This document shows, in pieces, positions 28,294-37,479 of a stretch of 61,449 bases of DNA. The position numbers and the translations under genes were made by a program. The stretch is from Acidimicrobiales bacterium (lineage in GTDB: Bacteria; Actinomycetota; Acidimicrobiia; Acidimicrobiales; SHLQ01). Location: NCBI GenBank assembly GCA_020629375.1, contig JAHDDK010000009.1, forward strand, positions 27,885-89,333, in the 5' to 3' direction. The stretch's first letter is position 1. Every line of letters begins with the position of its first letter. The notes beneath the pieces were generated by a model. It was not told the DNA's origin, searched no databases, and saw nothing but the letters and a program-made list of their open reading frames with translations.

Positions 28294-29007
28294 TCAGACG
28301 CGCTGCACGGCGTCGCCAACTCGGATCTCTCCAGGAGTGTGGACGGTCAGGCCGATGCCGACCGTGCCGTCGCGTTCTCGAAGGACGGTTCTGAAAACGT
28401 CGAGATCTCGATCGATCCCGTCGGGTTGCGGTCGGGTCACCATCACACAGCGCTCGACGCGTTTCGTCACGTCCAGGGCCGCCGATCCAATGGCGAGGCG
28501 ATACCCGACGAGGTCGTCCTCGCCGGTACCGGTGGCGATCAGGTTCTTGCGAAATCGTCGCTCGTCCCAGTCTCCGAGTGCGTCGAGGCCTACCAGCGAC
28601 ACCTGGGTCCTGCCCGAGTCGTGGAACGTGTCGTCGGGCCCGTCCCACGACACCCAGTCCGCCTCGTTTTCGACATCCATCGGGTTCTCGAAGGTCCCGG
28701 CCTCGCTGTCCGAGCGAACCAACGCCACGTCGTCCTCGAGCCACGACGAGAGCGCCGCATCGTCGGCTGCGGTCGAGCCATCGGGGAGGACGATCTCGAC
28801 TTCGCCATCGTTCCACCGCGCAGAGGCGAAGAGCAGCTCGGGTCGGCGACGTGCGGTCAGGATCGTCCCGCTGCCGAGATGGCGAATCCCGAAGCGTCGG
28901 TCTCCTTCGATTCCTCCGGAGTCAAGGGTGGCTGCTCGGAGCTGCTCGCCACCGAGCGACTTGACTGGGTATCGCCAGATGCGTTCGATCGTGGAAGCCA
29001 TGACCAT
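28294..29007 (-). CDS. MOSC domain protein (molybdenum cofactor sulfurase C-terminal type)
   Basis: A 237-residue protein with the MOSC N-terminal beta-barrel (IERIWRYPVKSLGGEQL, IEGDRRFGI) followed by a MOSC domain whose conserved cysteine is in KRVERCVMV (C187). MOSC proteins bind or deliver sulfur or the molybdenum cofactor; the YcbX/mARC branch reduces N-hydroxylated compounds. Two ATG codons, at 29007 and 29001, can start it. It lies upstream of leuC on the same strand with a ~95 bp gap. It may serve the molybdopterin enzyme at 9540, but that link is inference. Confidence 0.88.
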   Translation of the reverse strand: MVMASTIERIWRYPVKSLGGEQLRAATLDSGGIEGDRRFGIRHLGSGTILTARRRPELLFASARWNDGEVEIVLPDGSTAADDAALSSWLEDDVALVRSDSEAGTFENPMDVENEADWVSWDGPDDTFHDSGRTQVSLVGLDALGDWDERRFRKNLIATGTGEDDLVGYRLAIGSAALDVTKRVERCVMVTRPQPDGIDRDLDVFRTVLRERDGTVGIGLTVHTPGEIRVGDAVQRV

Positions 29008-29080
29008 GTCCTAGCAGTGCTCGCGCGACCGGTGCTCGCTTCCGAAGGCCACACCGGAGTGAGCCTCGTTTCGGTCGACG

Positions 29081-29821
29081 TCACTCAGGCGGCGAGAGGC
29101 TGCGATTGCGGGCCGTTCGGGGTGGCGAGGCATCGATTCGTCCGACGCTGAGAATGCCATGGAATCCATCGGCGCCGACTTCTCGTGCCCACTCGAGGGA
29201 CGGTTCTTCACCCCCGGTTGCGTCGAGCTGGACCACCCTCGGACCCGCTGTCGAGAGAGCCCATGCCGTGCCGCCTCCATGTACCCCGCACAGGGAGACC
29301 ATCGTCGGAAACCACGGGTGGAGGAGGCCGCCGAAGGTCTGTGCGTGTCGGTCGATGCGGGCGTGCTCGGCGCCGACGAGGGCCAGCACGCTGGCGTGAG
29401 GGTTGAGGTCGATCTCCGCCATGAGTCGACCGGCCATCACCGCGTCACGGTTCTGGTCGAGTAGCCCGAGGTATTCCAGGGGTACCGGGGCTCCGGGGGC
29501 GACCCATGGTCCGTCGAGTGCGACGGTTCGAATATTCGGCATCGCCGCGAGCTGGCTGATCAACGCAGCGATCTCTCGGCTCGATCGACCGTCGAGCAGT
29601 GAGTCTTGGCGGTCGAAGAACGCACCGGTCTGGCCAGTCTCGACCGGTTCGGTCATCGGGACTTCGAGGCCGACGATCAGTTCGCGTCCGGTGCTCGAGT
29701 ATCGCCGCGCGGCGGACGCAGCGATCAGCGGAAACTGGCGCGTGCCGGCAACGTCCCCGATGACGACGATGCGTCCGGGACCGAGGAGGTCGACAAGCGA
29801 GGTGACGATGCTTCCAGCCAC
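29081..29821 (-). CDS. TraB/ChaN/EreA-like protein of unknown function
   Basis: A 246-residue soluble protein. The N-terminal IVVIGDVAGTRQFP and LIVGLEVP segments and the later NRDAVMAGRLMAEID ... LALVGAEHARIDRH segment resemble the shared fold of TraB, ChaN and erythromycin-esterase-like proteins, in which glutamate and histidine residues line a pocket. It has no signal peptide. The start is GTG at 29821. The family assignment rests on scattered motifs, so treat it as a fold-level call. It lies in a minus-strand run between the DUF2277 gene and the MOSC gene. Confidence 0.5.
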   Translation of the reverse strand: MAGSIVTSLVDLLGPGRIVVIGDVAGTRQFPLIAASAARRYSSTGRELIVGLEVPMTEPVETGQTGAFFDRQDSLLDGRSSREIAALISQLAAMPNIRTVALDGPWVAPGAPVPLEYLGLLDQNRDAVMAGRLMAEIDLNPHASVLALVGAEHARIDRHAQTFGGLLHPWFPTMVSLCGVHGGGTAWALSTAGPRVVQLDATGGEEPSLEWAREVGADGFHGILSVGRIDASPPRTARNRSLSPPE

Positions 29822-29887
29822 GACCTAAAGAATGGACGAGATGTCCACGATGAGGGGGGATCGAATATGCACCTATCTGAGAATCCT

Positions 29888-30142
29888 TCAGGATGTTGCT
29901 CTGGTGAGCCGGCGAATCGGCGGCTCGGTGCGCGGAGGAACTCGTCGAGGCGGAAGCGCCTCCAGCGCATCCGTCGTGGCGGCGGCGATGATCTCGACCG
30001 CACGCTCGAATGCGTCCTCGGTCGCCGCCGTCGTCTTTTGCACGCCGGTCACCTTGCGAACGTATTGACGAGCAGCGGCTTCGATCTCCTCGGGAGTTGC
30101 GACTGGTTCGAGGCCTCGGAGGGTCGTGATGTTGCGACACAT
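29888..30142 (-). CDS. DUF2277 family small protein
   Basis: An 84-residue protein starting MCRNITTLRGLEP and continuing EEIEAAARQYVRKVTG and AFERAVEIIAAAT, the signature of DUF2277. The function of the family is unknown. The ATG at 30142 sits one base after the stop codon of the acyl-CoA ligase (TGAGATG on the minus strand), so translation is almost certainly coupled. The open frame continues far upstream, but only the part from MCRN matches the family. Confidence 0.9.
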   Translation of the reverse strand: MCRNITTLRGLEPVATPEEIEAAARQYVRKVTGVQKTTAATEDAFERAVEIIAAATTDALEALPPRRVPPRTEPPIRRLTRATS

Positions 30143-30143
30143 C

Positions 30144-31679
30144 TCAGTTGACCGCCTTGTCCATGTTCTCCCAGTACGGGGCACGAAGCTTGAACTTCTG
30201 GAGCTTGCCGGTCGCCGTGCGGGCGAGTTCGTCCCGGAACTCGACCGATGTCGGGCACTTGTAGTGGGCCATCTTCTCCCGGCAATGGTCGATGATGTCC
30301 TGCTCGGACACATCGCTTCCGTCGGAGACAACGACGAGCGCTTTGACCGTCTCTCCCCATTTCTCGTGGGGAACACCGATGACCGCCACCTCGGTCACCG
30401 CCGGATGACCGAACACGACGTCCTCGACCTCGATCGAGCTGACGTTCTCGCCGCCGGAGATGATCACGTCCTTCTTGCGATCGAGGATCGAGTAATACCC
30501 CTCGTCGTCGCAGATGCCGCCGTCTCCCGTGTGGAACCAGCCGCCTTCGAGTGCCTGCGCGGTGGCGTCTGGGTTCTCCCAATAGCTCTTGAGCACGTTG
30601 TTGCTCCGAGCCAAGAACTCTCCAGACTGTGACACCTTCATCTCCACGCCGACGGCGGGAGCGCCCGCCCTCCCCAGCCGCTGTGCCCGTTCGGTTGGCG
30701 ATAGCTCGTCCCACTCGGGCTTGCATCGGTTGATCGTCAGGAGCGGCGCGGTCTCGGTCAGGCCGTACAGCTGAATGAATTCCCAGCCGAGCTCGGTCTC
30801 AACACGTTCGATGGTCGCTGATGGCGGGGGAGCGCCGGCCACGATGATCCGTACCCGGTCGCGTCCGGGGATTTCGCCGTCCCAGTCTTTGGCAGCATCG
30901 AGAACGGCGGCCACGACTGCCGGCGCGCCACACATCATCGTGACGCCGTGTTCTTCGACCCGGCGGAGGATTTCGGGGCCGTCGACCTTTCGAAGCACGA
31001 TCTGTTTCACGCCCATCGCGCACACGGTGTAGAGCATTCCCCAGCCGTCGCAGTGGAACATGGGGAGGGTGTGCAGGTAGACGTCTCGATCGCTGACACC
31101 GGTGTGCCAGCCGAACGTGACGGCATTGGTCCACCGCGCGCGGTGGGTTTGCTCCACGCCCTTTGGGCGTGCGGTGGTTCCCGACGTGTAGTTGATCGAA
31201 GCGGTCGCGTCTTCGTCGGGTTCCCACGGCTGAGGCTCGCCCGAGCGACCGAGCCAATCGGCATCAGACTCCGCACCCAGGATCCACTTCCGTTCGCACT
31301 CAACATCTGCGAGAGCGTCGGCGAGTTCGGGGTCGATCAACAGGGCCTCAGCGCCCGAGTGTTCGACGATGTAGCGGACCTCGTCGGCGCTGAGTCGAAA
31401 GTTGATCGGGACGAAGATTCGACCGTTACCCGACACCCCGTAAAAGGAGGTGAGCAGCCGCGCCGAATTGTGCGACACCATCGCCACACGAGCACCCATT
31501 GGGATATCCATCTCGTCCATCGCGACGCCGATCTGCCGGCGGATGTCGGCCATCTCGCGATAGGTGATCGTCGGCATGGGTGCTGCTGGCTGATCGGGTT
31601 CGTCGACCACCGCAACTCGATCTGGATAGACCGCAACAGCCCTGTCTAGAAAATCATTGATCGTCAGTGCGACCTTCAC
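30144..31679 (-). CDS. fatty-acid/acyl-CoA ligase (AMP-forming)
   Basis: A 511-residue ANL-superfamily enzyme that activates a carboxylic acid as acyl-AMP and then acyl-CoA. Motifs in order are the P-loop YTSGTTARPKGV, the YGLTETAP motif, GGWFHTGD, the hinge DRKKDVIISGGENVSS and the C-terminal lysine in TATGKLQKFKLR. It looks like the FadD-type branch that accepts many acids; chain length cannot be told. The start is GTG at 31679 with GAGGGGA upstream. Its stop abuts the DUF2277 gene. The ligase at 31795 is only distantly similar, so this is not a recent duplication. Confidence 0.92.
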   Translation of the reverse strand: MKVALTINDFLDRAVAVYPDRVAVVDEPDQPAAPMPTITYREMADIRRQIGVAMDEMDIPMGARVAMVSHNSARLLTSFYGVSGNGRIFVPINFRLSADEVRYIVEHSGAEALLIDPELADALADVECERKWILGAESDADWLGRSGEPQPWEPDEDATASINYTSGTTARPKGVEQTHRARWTNAVTFGWHTGVSDRDVYLHTLPMFHCDGWGMLYTVCAMGVKQIVLRKVDGPEILRRVEEHGVTMMCGAPAVVAAVLDAAKDWDGEIPGRDRVRIIVAGAPPPSATIERVETELGWEFIQLYGLTETAPLLTINRCKPEWDELSPTERAQRLGRAGAPAVGVEMKVSQSGEFLARSNNVLKSYWENPDATAQALEGGWFHTGDGGICDDEGYYSILDRKKDVIISGGENVSSIEVEDVVFGHPAVTEVAVIGVPHEKWGETVKALVVVSDGSDVSEQDIIDHCREKMAHYKCPTSVEFRDELARTATGKLQKFKLRAPYWENMDKAVN

Positions 31680-31794
31680 GGCAGGCGTCCCCTCGTTGTG
31701 GTGAAGTCGATCCCCGACCGACGATCAGACCGTACCGGTTCGGTGTGTCGCCCGTCATACCGGTCGGGAGGCGGCGCGTCGAAGGTCCGAGGGT

Positions 31795-33414
31795 TCAGGC
31801 GTCGCGCTCGCGGAGTTCGACCCGGCGGATCTTGCCGGAGATCGTCTTCGGGAGTTCGGTGACGTACTCGATCTCGCGCGGGTACTTGTACGGCGCCGTC
31901 GTGGTCTTGACGTGTTCTTGGATCTCGGCGGTCAGCTCGTCGCTCGCCGTGAATCCCTCGGCGAGGATCACGTACGCCTTCACGATGTTTCCGCGGTCCG
32001 GGTCCGGCTTACCGACGACGGCCGTCTCGGCGACGGCGGGATGCTCGATGAGCGACGACTCGACCTCGAACGGTCCGATCCGGTACGCCGCCGACAAGAT
32101 GACGTCGTCGGCACGGCCAACGAACCAGAGGTATCCATCTCCGTCCCGGTATGCCCGATCGCCCGTGTAGTACCAGCCGTGGCGAAACACCTCGGCGGTG
32201 CGTTCGTCGTCTTTCCAATACCCGGAGAACAGCCCGATCGGCCGCGGCTCGGTCGACACGCAGATGTTGCCTTCGACGCCGTCCGCGCAACGGTTACCGT
32301 CGTCGTCGACCACGTCGACTTCGACCCCCGGCGCGGGAAGTCCCATCGATCCGGGTTTGACGGGCTCGGAGGGATAGTTGGCCACGAGCACGACGGTCTC
32401 GGTCTGGCCGTAGCCGTCGTACGGGGTGGTACCCGTGGCCTCCGACCACGTCGCGATCACCTCGGGATTGAGCGGCTCACCCGCGCTCGTGCAGTGGCGC
32501 AGTGTCGACCAGTCGTATGCGGACAAGTCCATCTGGGCGAAGGCTCGGTACAGCGTGGGCGGAGCGCAAAAGGAGGTCACCCCGAGCTCGCCGAGCAGCC
32601 GCAGCATGCGGTCGAAGTCGGGTTTGCCGACGATGTTCCACATCACGATCGCCGAACCCACGATCCACTGGCCGAACAGCTTGCCCCAGGCGGCCTTCGC
32701 CCATCCGGTGTCGGACACGGTCCAGTGAATGTCGTCGGGCGTGAGGTCGTGCCAGAAGCGGGCGGTGATCTCGTGGCCGAGCGCGTACGCCCCCACGTGC
32801 TGGACCATCTTCGGCCCACCGGTCGTGCCGGACGTGAAGTACAGCAACAACGGGTCATACGACATCGTCGGCGCAACCTCGGCGGGTTGATCGCCCGCGG
32901 CATCGAGTCCATCACCGAACGAGGTCCAGCCGTCCCGGGCTTCGCCGACGACAAACGCGGCGGTCACTGACGGGCACTCGCTTCGCACCTCGTCGAAGCG
33001 TTCCGCGGCGTCCTCGTCGCAAACGACTGCAACCGCGTCCGCGCGGTTGATCCGGTACTGCTGGTCTTTCGACATGAGCTGGGTCGTGCCCGGCATCGGT
33101 ACGGCCCCGATCTGGAAGCACCCGAGGAGCGCGGCGTAGAACTCGACGATGCGGGGCACCTGCACGAAGACCTTGTCTCCAACGCCAACGCCATGCGCCC
33201 GAAGCATGTGCGCGGTTCGATGCGACAGATCGGCGAGGTCGCCGAAGGTGTAGCGGTTGATCGTGGTCCCGTCGGATTCGATGGCGATCAGCGCCACCTT
33301 GTCAGGAGCGGCAGCGGCCCGGGCGTGCATGACGTCTCCGACGAAGTTGAACTCGGTCGGGATGTCGAGCGCGAATCCTGCTCGGGTCTCGGCCCAACTC
33401 GTCATGTTTGGCAT
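31795..33414 (-). CDS. acyl-CoA synthetase (AMP-forming, medium-chain type)
   Basis: A 539-residue ANL enzyme starting MPNMTSWAETRAGF. It has LLYFTSGTTGGPKMV, DGYGQTETV, HGWYYTGDRAYRDGDGY, the hinge GRADDVILSAAYRIGPFE and the catalytic lysine in PKTISGKIRRVELR. The SAAYRIGP hinge is typical of medium-chain and acetyl-CoA-synthetase-like branches. The ATG at 33414 has a strong GAGGGGGGA ribosome site. The frame stays open far upstream into a ferritin-like gene, giving a 906-residue reading that I regard as an artefact of a one-base frameshift at 33652-33654. Confidence 0.92.
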   Translation of the reverse strand: MPNMTSWAETRAGFALDIPTEFNFVGDVMHARAAAAPDKVALIAIESDGTTINRYTFGDLADLSHRTAHMLRAHGVGVGDKVFVQVPRIVEFYAALLGCFQIGAVPMPGTTQLMSKDQQYRINRADAVAVVCDEDAAERFDEVRSECPSVTAAFVVGEARDGWTSFGDGLDAAGDQPAEVAPTMSYDPLLLYFTSGTTGGPKMVQHVGAYALGHEITARFWHDLTPDDIHWTVSDTGWAKAAWGKLFGQWIVGSAIVMWNIVGKPDFDRMLRLLGELGVTSFCAPPTLYRAFAQMDLSAYDWSTLRHCTSAGEPLNPEVIATWSEATGTTPYDGYGQTETVVLVANYPSEPVKPGSMGLPAPGVEVDVVDDDGNRCADGVEGNICVSTEPRPIGLFSGYWKDDERTAEVFRHGWYYTGDRAYRDGDGYLWFVGRADDVILSAAYRIGPFEVESSLIEHPAVAETAVVGKPDPDRGNIVKAYVILAEGFTASDELTAEIQEHVKTTTAPYKYPREIEYVTELPKTISGKIRRVELRERDA

Positions 33415-33503
33415 CGGTGCGTTCCCCCCTCGATCGTGGCGGATCGATCGTTGCACGAGAACGACGCTGCCGTCGACTGGGACCGGACTCGTCGAGAGGT
33501 CGT

Positions 33504-34515
33504 TCAGCCCGGCGGGCGGAGTCCGAACAGCCGTCGAGCGACGACGCGACACGCACGAACGCCAAGCGGAGGGTCGTCGATCACCGGGAACGCTTCGGTG
33601 TCGAATGCGGGGGTGAACAACCGTCCATTGCCCGAGAGGTGGAAGTAGATCGGGTTCGCCGTAGCCGACACGAGCGTCGTCGAGGGCCGTCAGTGGATCG
33701 GCACCGGGACCGTCGCCTGCCGACACGTGGACCGGCGATCCCTTGCCAAACGATCCGAGTTCGCTGTTCGGTCGCAGATCGCCCGGAAGAAACCACGGGC
33801 TGACGGCGCCGATGCGTTCGACGAGCCCCGCAAGGTTTACGCCCGGCCGAAGTCGATCGTTCTCGTCGAAGACGTCGACGAGAATCTCGAAGACGTCGGC
33901 GTGGCGGACTTCGTCGGTGAGGATTCGCTCGAAGGCCTCGATCTCCGCGGGGTCCTCCAGCCAGGGCAGAAGGCGTTCATAGGAGACGACGGCTGATAGC
34001 TCAAGCGCGATGTTGACTTCGCAGTAGTGCCGGAACGTCGAGTACTGGAGCTCGGGGCCGAGACCATCGGGGATTCGGCCGAGGATTCGCCCCGCGCCGA
34101 TCGCTGCCGCAGCGATGAGATGACGTCCTCCAAATCGGGCGGGTGGGCGGTGGTGCCGCATCGCTGACACCCACCCCGAGATTGATCCGATGAGCTGGCG
34201 GATGAAGACGAATGCGCGACTCGTTGACGTCTGGTGGCGAACGAGGAGGCCGCGGAGGTAGAGGGCATGGAGCGCTTCGTCTCGTTGTACCCACAAGATC
34301 ACTCGCCGGAGCAGCTCTCGCACGTCGTCGGGGACGTCGAGCTCGGAGAGTCGATGGATGAGGAGTGACTCGGAGTACGCAATTGCGGCCACCTGCTCGC
34401 GTTCGAGCGAGAGCAACAAGAACTCCGACATGCGGCGTTGCGGGTCGTCGATTGCTTCGAGCCGATCGAGTTCGTGGTGTGTGTCGTCGAGCAGCCTGGA
34501 GGTCAGGTCGGTCAT
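33504..34515 (-). CDS. ferritin-like di-iron protein with apparent one-base frameshift
   Basis: The first ~287 codons read in the frame of the ATG at 34515 and encode an alpha-helical protein with two copies of an E-x28/29-DExxH pattern: E49 with D79-E80-H83, and E172 with D201-E202-H205. This is the spacing described for AurF-type di-iron oxygenases and is close to other ferritin-like folds. At 33652-33654 (CCC on the coding strand) sensible coding moves to another frame, reading IYFHLSGNGRLFTPAF and ending LRPPG at the TGA at 33504-33506. With one base removed the product would have 336 residues. A real mutation or a sequencing indel would both explain it. It lies 33 bp after cobS. Confidence 0.7.
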
Positions 34516-34548
34516 CGGTGCAGGATGGGGTTGGTGCCGGGACGGTTC

Positions 34549-35310
34549 TCAGATGAGGGTGAGGCCGAGCAGTAGCCCGAGGTGGCTGATCACCTGGACG
34601 GCGCCGAGGACGTCGCCGGTCACCCCACCGATCTTGCGGGTGGCGAGCGCGACGACGGCGCCAGCGCCGGCGCCTCCGAAAACCATCGGCATGATCACGT
34701 CGAAACCGAGCAGACCCGCACCGGCCACGACGCCGATGAGCACTGCAATCGCTGCCCGTCCGCGGCCCACGCTGCGGGCATACCCGGCACCGAGCCCGTC
34801 GCCAGCGACGGGGGCGACGGTCATCACGGCGACAGCGATCGCACGGGACAGCGCGTGGCTCGCGGCCGCGATGGCGATCACTGCCGGCACGTCCTGGCCA
34901 CCCTGTGGGCCGACGATTCGGGCAAAGAGCGCCACTTCCAAAACGATGGCGCTGCACAGAGCAGCGGTTCCGTAGGTTCCGAGGCGGGAGTCCTTGAGGA
35001 TCTCGAACCGTTGCTCGATGGTCCAGCCGCCGCCGAAGGCATCAGCGATGTCGGCGAGTCCGTCGTGGTGGAACGCGCCCGTGATGAGCAATGCCACGAT
35101 GACGCCGACGGTGGCGGCGACAACGGGGCCAGCGCGTTCGGCGAGGAGCCAGATCGTCGCTCCCTGCGTTGCGCCGACGACGAGTCCGACAACCGGGAAC
35201 CACGGGACGGATCGGGCGACAGGGTCGAGGCCGTCACTACGGTCGCCGTCGACCGCGCCCATCGGTATCCGCGTGAGGAAGCCGATGGCGAAGCGCAGAT
35301 CCCGGAGCAT
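34549..35310 (-). CDS. cobS: adenosylcobinamide-GDP ribazoletransferase (cobalamin synthase)
   Basis: A 253-residue polytopic membrane enzyme that joins adenosylcobinamide-GDP and alpha-ribazole (or its phosphate) in the last steps of B12 assembly. The N-terminal FAIGFLTRIPMG, the catalytic acidic motif GAFHHDGLADIADAFGGG and KDSRLGTYG are family hallmarks, followed by several hydrophobic helices. It is separated by 15 bp from cobT upstream and belongs to the riboswitch-headed cobalamin operon. Confidence 0.95.
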   Translation of the reverse strand: MLRDLRFAIGFLTRIPMGAVDGDRSDGLDPVARSVPWFPVVGLVVGATQGATIWLLAERAGPVVAATVGVIVALLITGAFHHDGLADIADAFGGGWTIEQRFEILKDSRLGTYGTAALCSAIVLEVALFARIVGPQGGQDVPAVIAIAAASHALSRAIAVAVMTVAPVAGDGLGAGYARSVGRGRAAIAVLIGVVAGAGLLGFDVIMPMVFGGAGAGAVVALATRKIGGVTGDVLGAVQVISHLGLLLGLTLI

Positions 35311-35325
35311 GGTTCGGGCGTGCGT

Positions 35326-36336
35326 TCAGTCCGCAGGACCGAAGAACTCGGCGAACGTCGGCACCTCGGTGACGAGGCGGCACGCTGCGGTCACCAACGG
35401 CACCGCAGCCATGGCACCGGAAGCTTCGCCGAGGCGGAGGTCGAGATCGAGCAGCGGCTCCAAACCCAGTCGTTCGAGCGCCAACCGATGACCGGGCTCG
35501 GCAGAGCGATGCCCGGCTCGAACGTGTTCGACCGCTCGATGATCGGCGGCGTCGAGCGCCAGAACGGGAGCGGTCGCAATGTAGCCATCGAGCAGCACCG
35601 GGATACGCCGGACGCGGGCCTCGACGGTGGCGCCTGCGATCGCCACGAGTTCGGCGCCACCCACCTCGGCGAGGACTTCGAGCGGGTCCACGACATGCGC
35701 GATCCGGACCAGAGCCTCGTCGACGATGGCGACCTTCTTGGCCCGGGCTTCGTCGTCGATCCCGGTGCCCCGTCCCACCGTCTCGTCGGCTGACCGTCCG
35801 AGGATTGCGGCGGTGACGGCCGCGGCTGGCGTCGTGTTGCCGATGCCCATCTCGCCGAAGACGAGAAGGTCGGCATCGGAACCGGCGACAGCGTCTCGAC
35901 CGGCGTGCCACGCCTCGCCAAATCGCTTGGTGTCGAGCGCTGGTTCGACACGAAGGTTTCCAGTCGGTCGGCCAACGCCGACGTCGACGGCTCGGACGTC
36001 TGCGCCAGCCACCTCGGCGAGCACGGAGATCGATGCCCGGCCGGATTCGAAGGCCCCGAGCATCGCCCCGGTCACCTCGGCCGGATAGGCACTGACGCCC
36101 TCGGCGGTCACCCCATGATCAGCTGCGAAGATGATCGCTTCGGGACGGGCCACGGCGGGTTGTTCGGCCGCCTGCCAGCGCGCAACCCAGACCGCCAGGT
36201 CGTCGAGGACGGCGAGCGCTCCAGTCGGTCGCAGGATGTCGTCGGCACGCCGACGAACGAAGGCGGCCGCTTCATCGTCACCAGCGGGCGCCCCCTTCAG
36301 CAGTTCGGTCAGGTCGTTCGTCGATGGCTTCACCAC
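35326..36336 (-). CDS. cobT: nicotinate-nucleotide-dimethylbenzimidazole phosphoribosyltransferase
   Basis: A 336-residue enzyme that transfers phosphoribose from nicotinate mononucleotide to dimethylbenzimidazole, giving alpha-ribazole phosphate for the lower ligand of B12. It shows IFAADHGVTAEGVSAYP, the GEMGIGNTTPAAAV motif and the C-terminal LRLGEASGAMAAVPL segment with the catalytic glutamate. The start is GTG at 36336; it overlaps the cobU stop by seven bases, so the two are translationally coupled. bluB (dimethylbenzimidazole synthesis) is not in this window. Confidence 0.95.
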   Translation of the reverse strand: MVKPSTNDLTELLKGAPAGDDEAAAFVRRRADDILRPTGALAVLDDLAVWVARWQAAEQPAVARPEAIIFAADHGVTAEGVSAYPAEVTGAMLGAFESGRASISVLAEVAGADVRAVDVGVGRPTGNLRVEPALDTKRFGEAWHAGRDAVAGSDADLLVFGEMGIGNTTPAAAVTAAILGRSADETVGRGTGIDDEARAKKVAIVDEALVRIAHVVDPLEVLAEVGGAELVAIAGATVEARVRRIPVLLDGYIATAPVLALDAADHRAVEHVRAGHRSAEPGHRLALERLGLEPLLDLDLRLGEASGAMAAVPLVTAACRLVTEVPTFAEFFGPAD

Positions 36337-36875
36337 GACACCTCCACGGGTTCGAGCCGCGTCGCTTGGCCGGCGGCGACGAAGAAGACCGCCTCGGATC
36401 GTTCGCCGACACGACGGTTGACGCGCCCGAGCAGATCTCGGTAGTTGCGGCCGAGCTCAGATTCAGGGTGGACGCCAAGCCCCACTTCATTCGACACGAC
36501 GATGGTCGGTCCGCCTCGGCTCGCGAGCACATCGGCCAGGGCGACGGCGTGCGCGTCGATGTACGCATCATCGCGGTCGGCGAACATGAGGTTGGCGACG
36601 AGCATCGTGAGGCAATCGACGATCAACAGTGCCTCGTCGGGCACGAGTACCGCATCGTCGGCACCGAAGTACGCCGCCTCGACAAGCCCCCAGTCATGGG
36701 GGCGTTCGGCTTGGTGGCGTTCGATCCGCGACGCCATGTCCTCATCGTCGGCGGTCGCTGTCGCAGCAAGGATGACGTCGTCGGGCCAGGCCTCGCCGAG
36801 ACGAACGGCGAGGTCGCTCTTTCCGCTCCGGGCACCACCGAGCAGCAGGGTCAGACCCCGCCCGAGAGCCACCAT
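36330..36875 (-). CDS. cobU: adenosylcobinamide kinase / adenosylcobinamide-phosphate guanylyltransferase
   Basis: A 181-residue bifunctional enzyme that phosphorylates adenosylcobinamide and attaches GMP. The P-loop GGARSGKS is near the N-terminus, with CLTMLVANL and IVVSNEVGLGVHPESELGRNYRDLLGRVN toward the C-terminus. The ATG at 36875 overlaps the stop codon of cobO (TGATG on the minus strand), which fixes the start; the long open frame upstream is the shadow of cobO. Its 3' end overlaps cobT. Confidence 0.95.
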   Translation of the reverse strand: MVALGRGLTLLLGGARSGKSDLAVRLGEAWPDDVILAATATADDEDMASRIERHQAERPHDWGLVEAAYFGADDAVLVPDEALLIVDCLTMLVANLMFADRDDAYIDAHAVALADVLASRGGPTIVVSNEVGLGVHPESELGRNYRDLLGRVNRRVGERSEAVFFVAAGQATRLEPVEVSW

Positions 36876-37450
36876 CAGTAGTCGATGCCCTTCTTGGCGA
36901 GGATGCCTTCGTCGAAGGCGTGCTTGACCTTGCGGACTTCGCTCACCGTGTCGGCGACCGCGATGAGCTCGTCGGGTGCGTCGCGTCCGGTGACGACGAT
37001 GCTGACGTGCTCGGGCCGATTGCGGATCGTGTCGTACACCGGCTGGGCGTCGATCCATTCCCAGTTGAGCAGGTACGTGAGCTCATCGAGGATGATCAGC
37101 TGATGCTCGCCGGCGTTGATGAGATCGGCCGCTCGCTGCCACCCTTCGGCGGCGAGCGCCTTGTCGTGGTCGATGTCTTCGGAGTTCCAGGTGAACCCTT
37201 CGCCCTCATTGAACCAGTCGACCCCGAGCTGCCGGCCGACTTTCTCCTCGCCGACGTTCCATTCGCCGGACTTGATGAACTGCACCACCGCGACGTTCCA
37301 GTCACGGGCGACGCCACGAATCATCACACCGAACGCCGAGGACGACTTGCCCTTGCCGTCGCCGGTATTGACGAGCACGAGTGACTTGGCGGTCTTGCTG
37401 TGATTCTGGGCTGGGTTCTCGTCGATGGGTTGGGTGGTCGATTCGGTCAT
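36875..37450 (-). CDS. cobO: cob(I)yrinic acid a,c-diamide adenosyltransferase
   Basis: A 191-residue CobA/BtuR-family ATP:corrinoid adenosyltransferase. The N-terminal LVLVNTGDGKGKSSSAFG is the family P-loop, followed by VVQFIKSGEW and the LIILDELTYLLNWEW segment. It makes the Co-C bond of adenosylcobalamin or its precursors. It follows btuD by 29 bp and overlaps the cobU start, placing adenosylation between uptake and nucleotide-loop assembly in the operon. Confidence 0.96.
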   Translation of the reverse strand: MTESTTQPIDENPAQNHSKTAKSLVLVNTGDGKGKSSSAFGVMIRGVARDWNVAVVQFIKSGEWNVGEEKVGRQLGVDWFNEGEGFTWNSEDIDHDKALAAEGWQRAADLINAGEHQLIILDELTYLLNWEWIDAQPVYDTIRNRPEHVSIVVTGRDAPDELIAVADTVSEVRKVKHAFDEGILAKKGIDY

Positions 37451-37479
37451 GGTTGCTCCTCGTCGACGCCTGCCGAGTG

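Noticed and set aside
31795..34515. A continuous 906-codon frame that would fuse a ferritin-like domain to an acyl-CoA synthetase
   Set aside because: The middle section has poor coding character, a strong ribosome site and ATG start the ligase at 33414, and good coding continues in another frame to a stop at 33504. A one-base indel explains it better than a true fusion.
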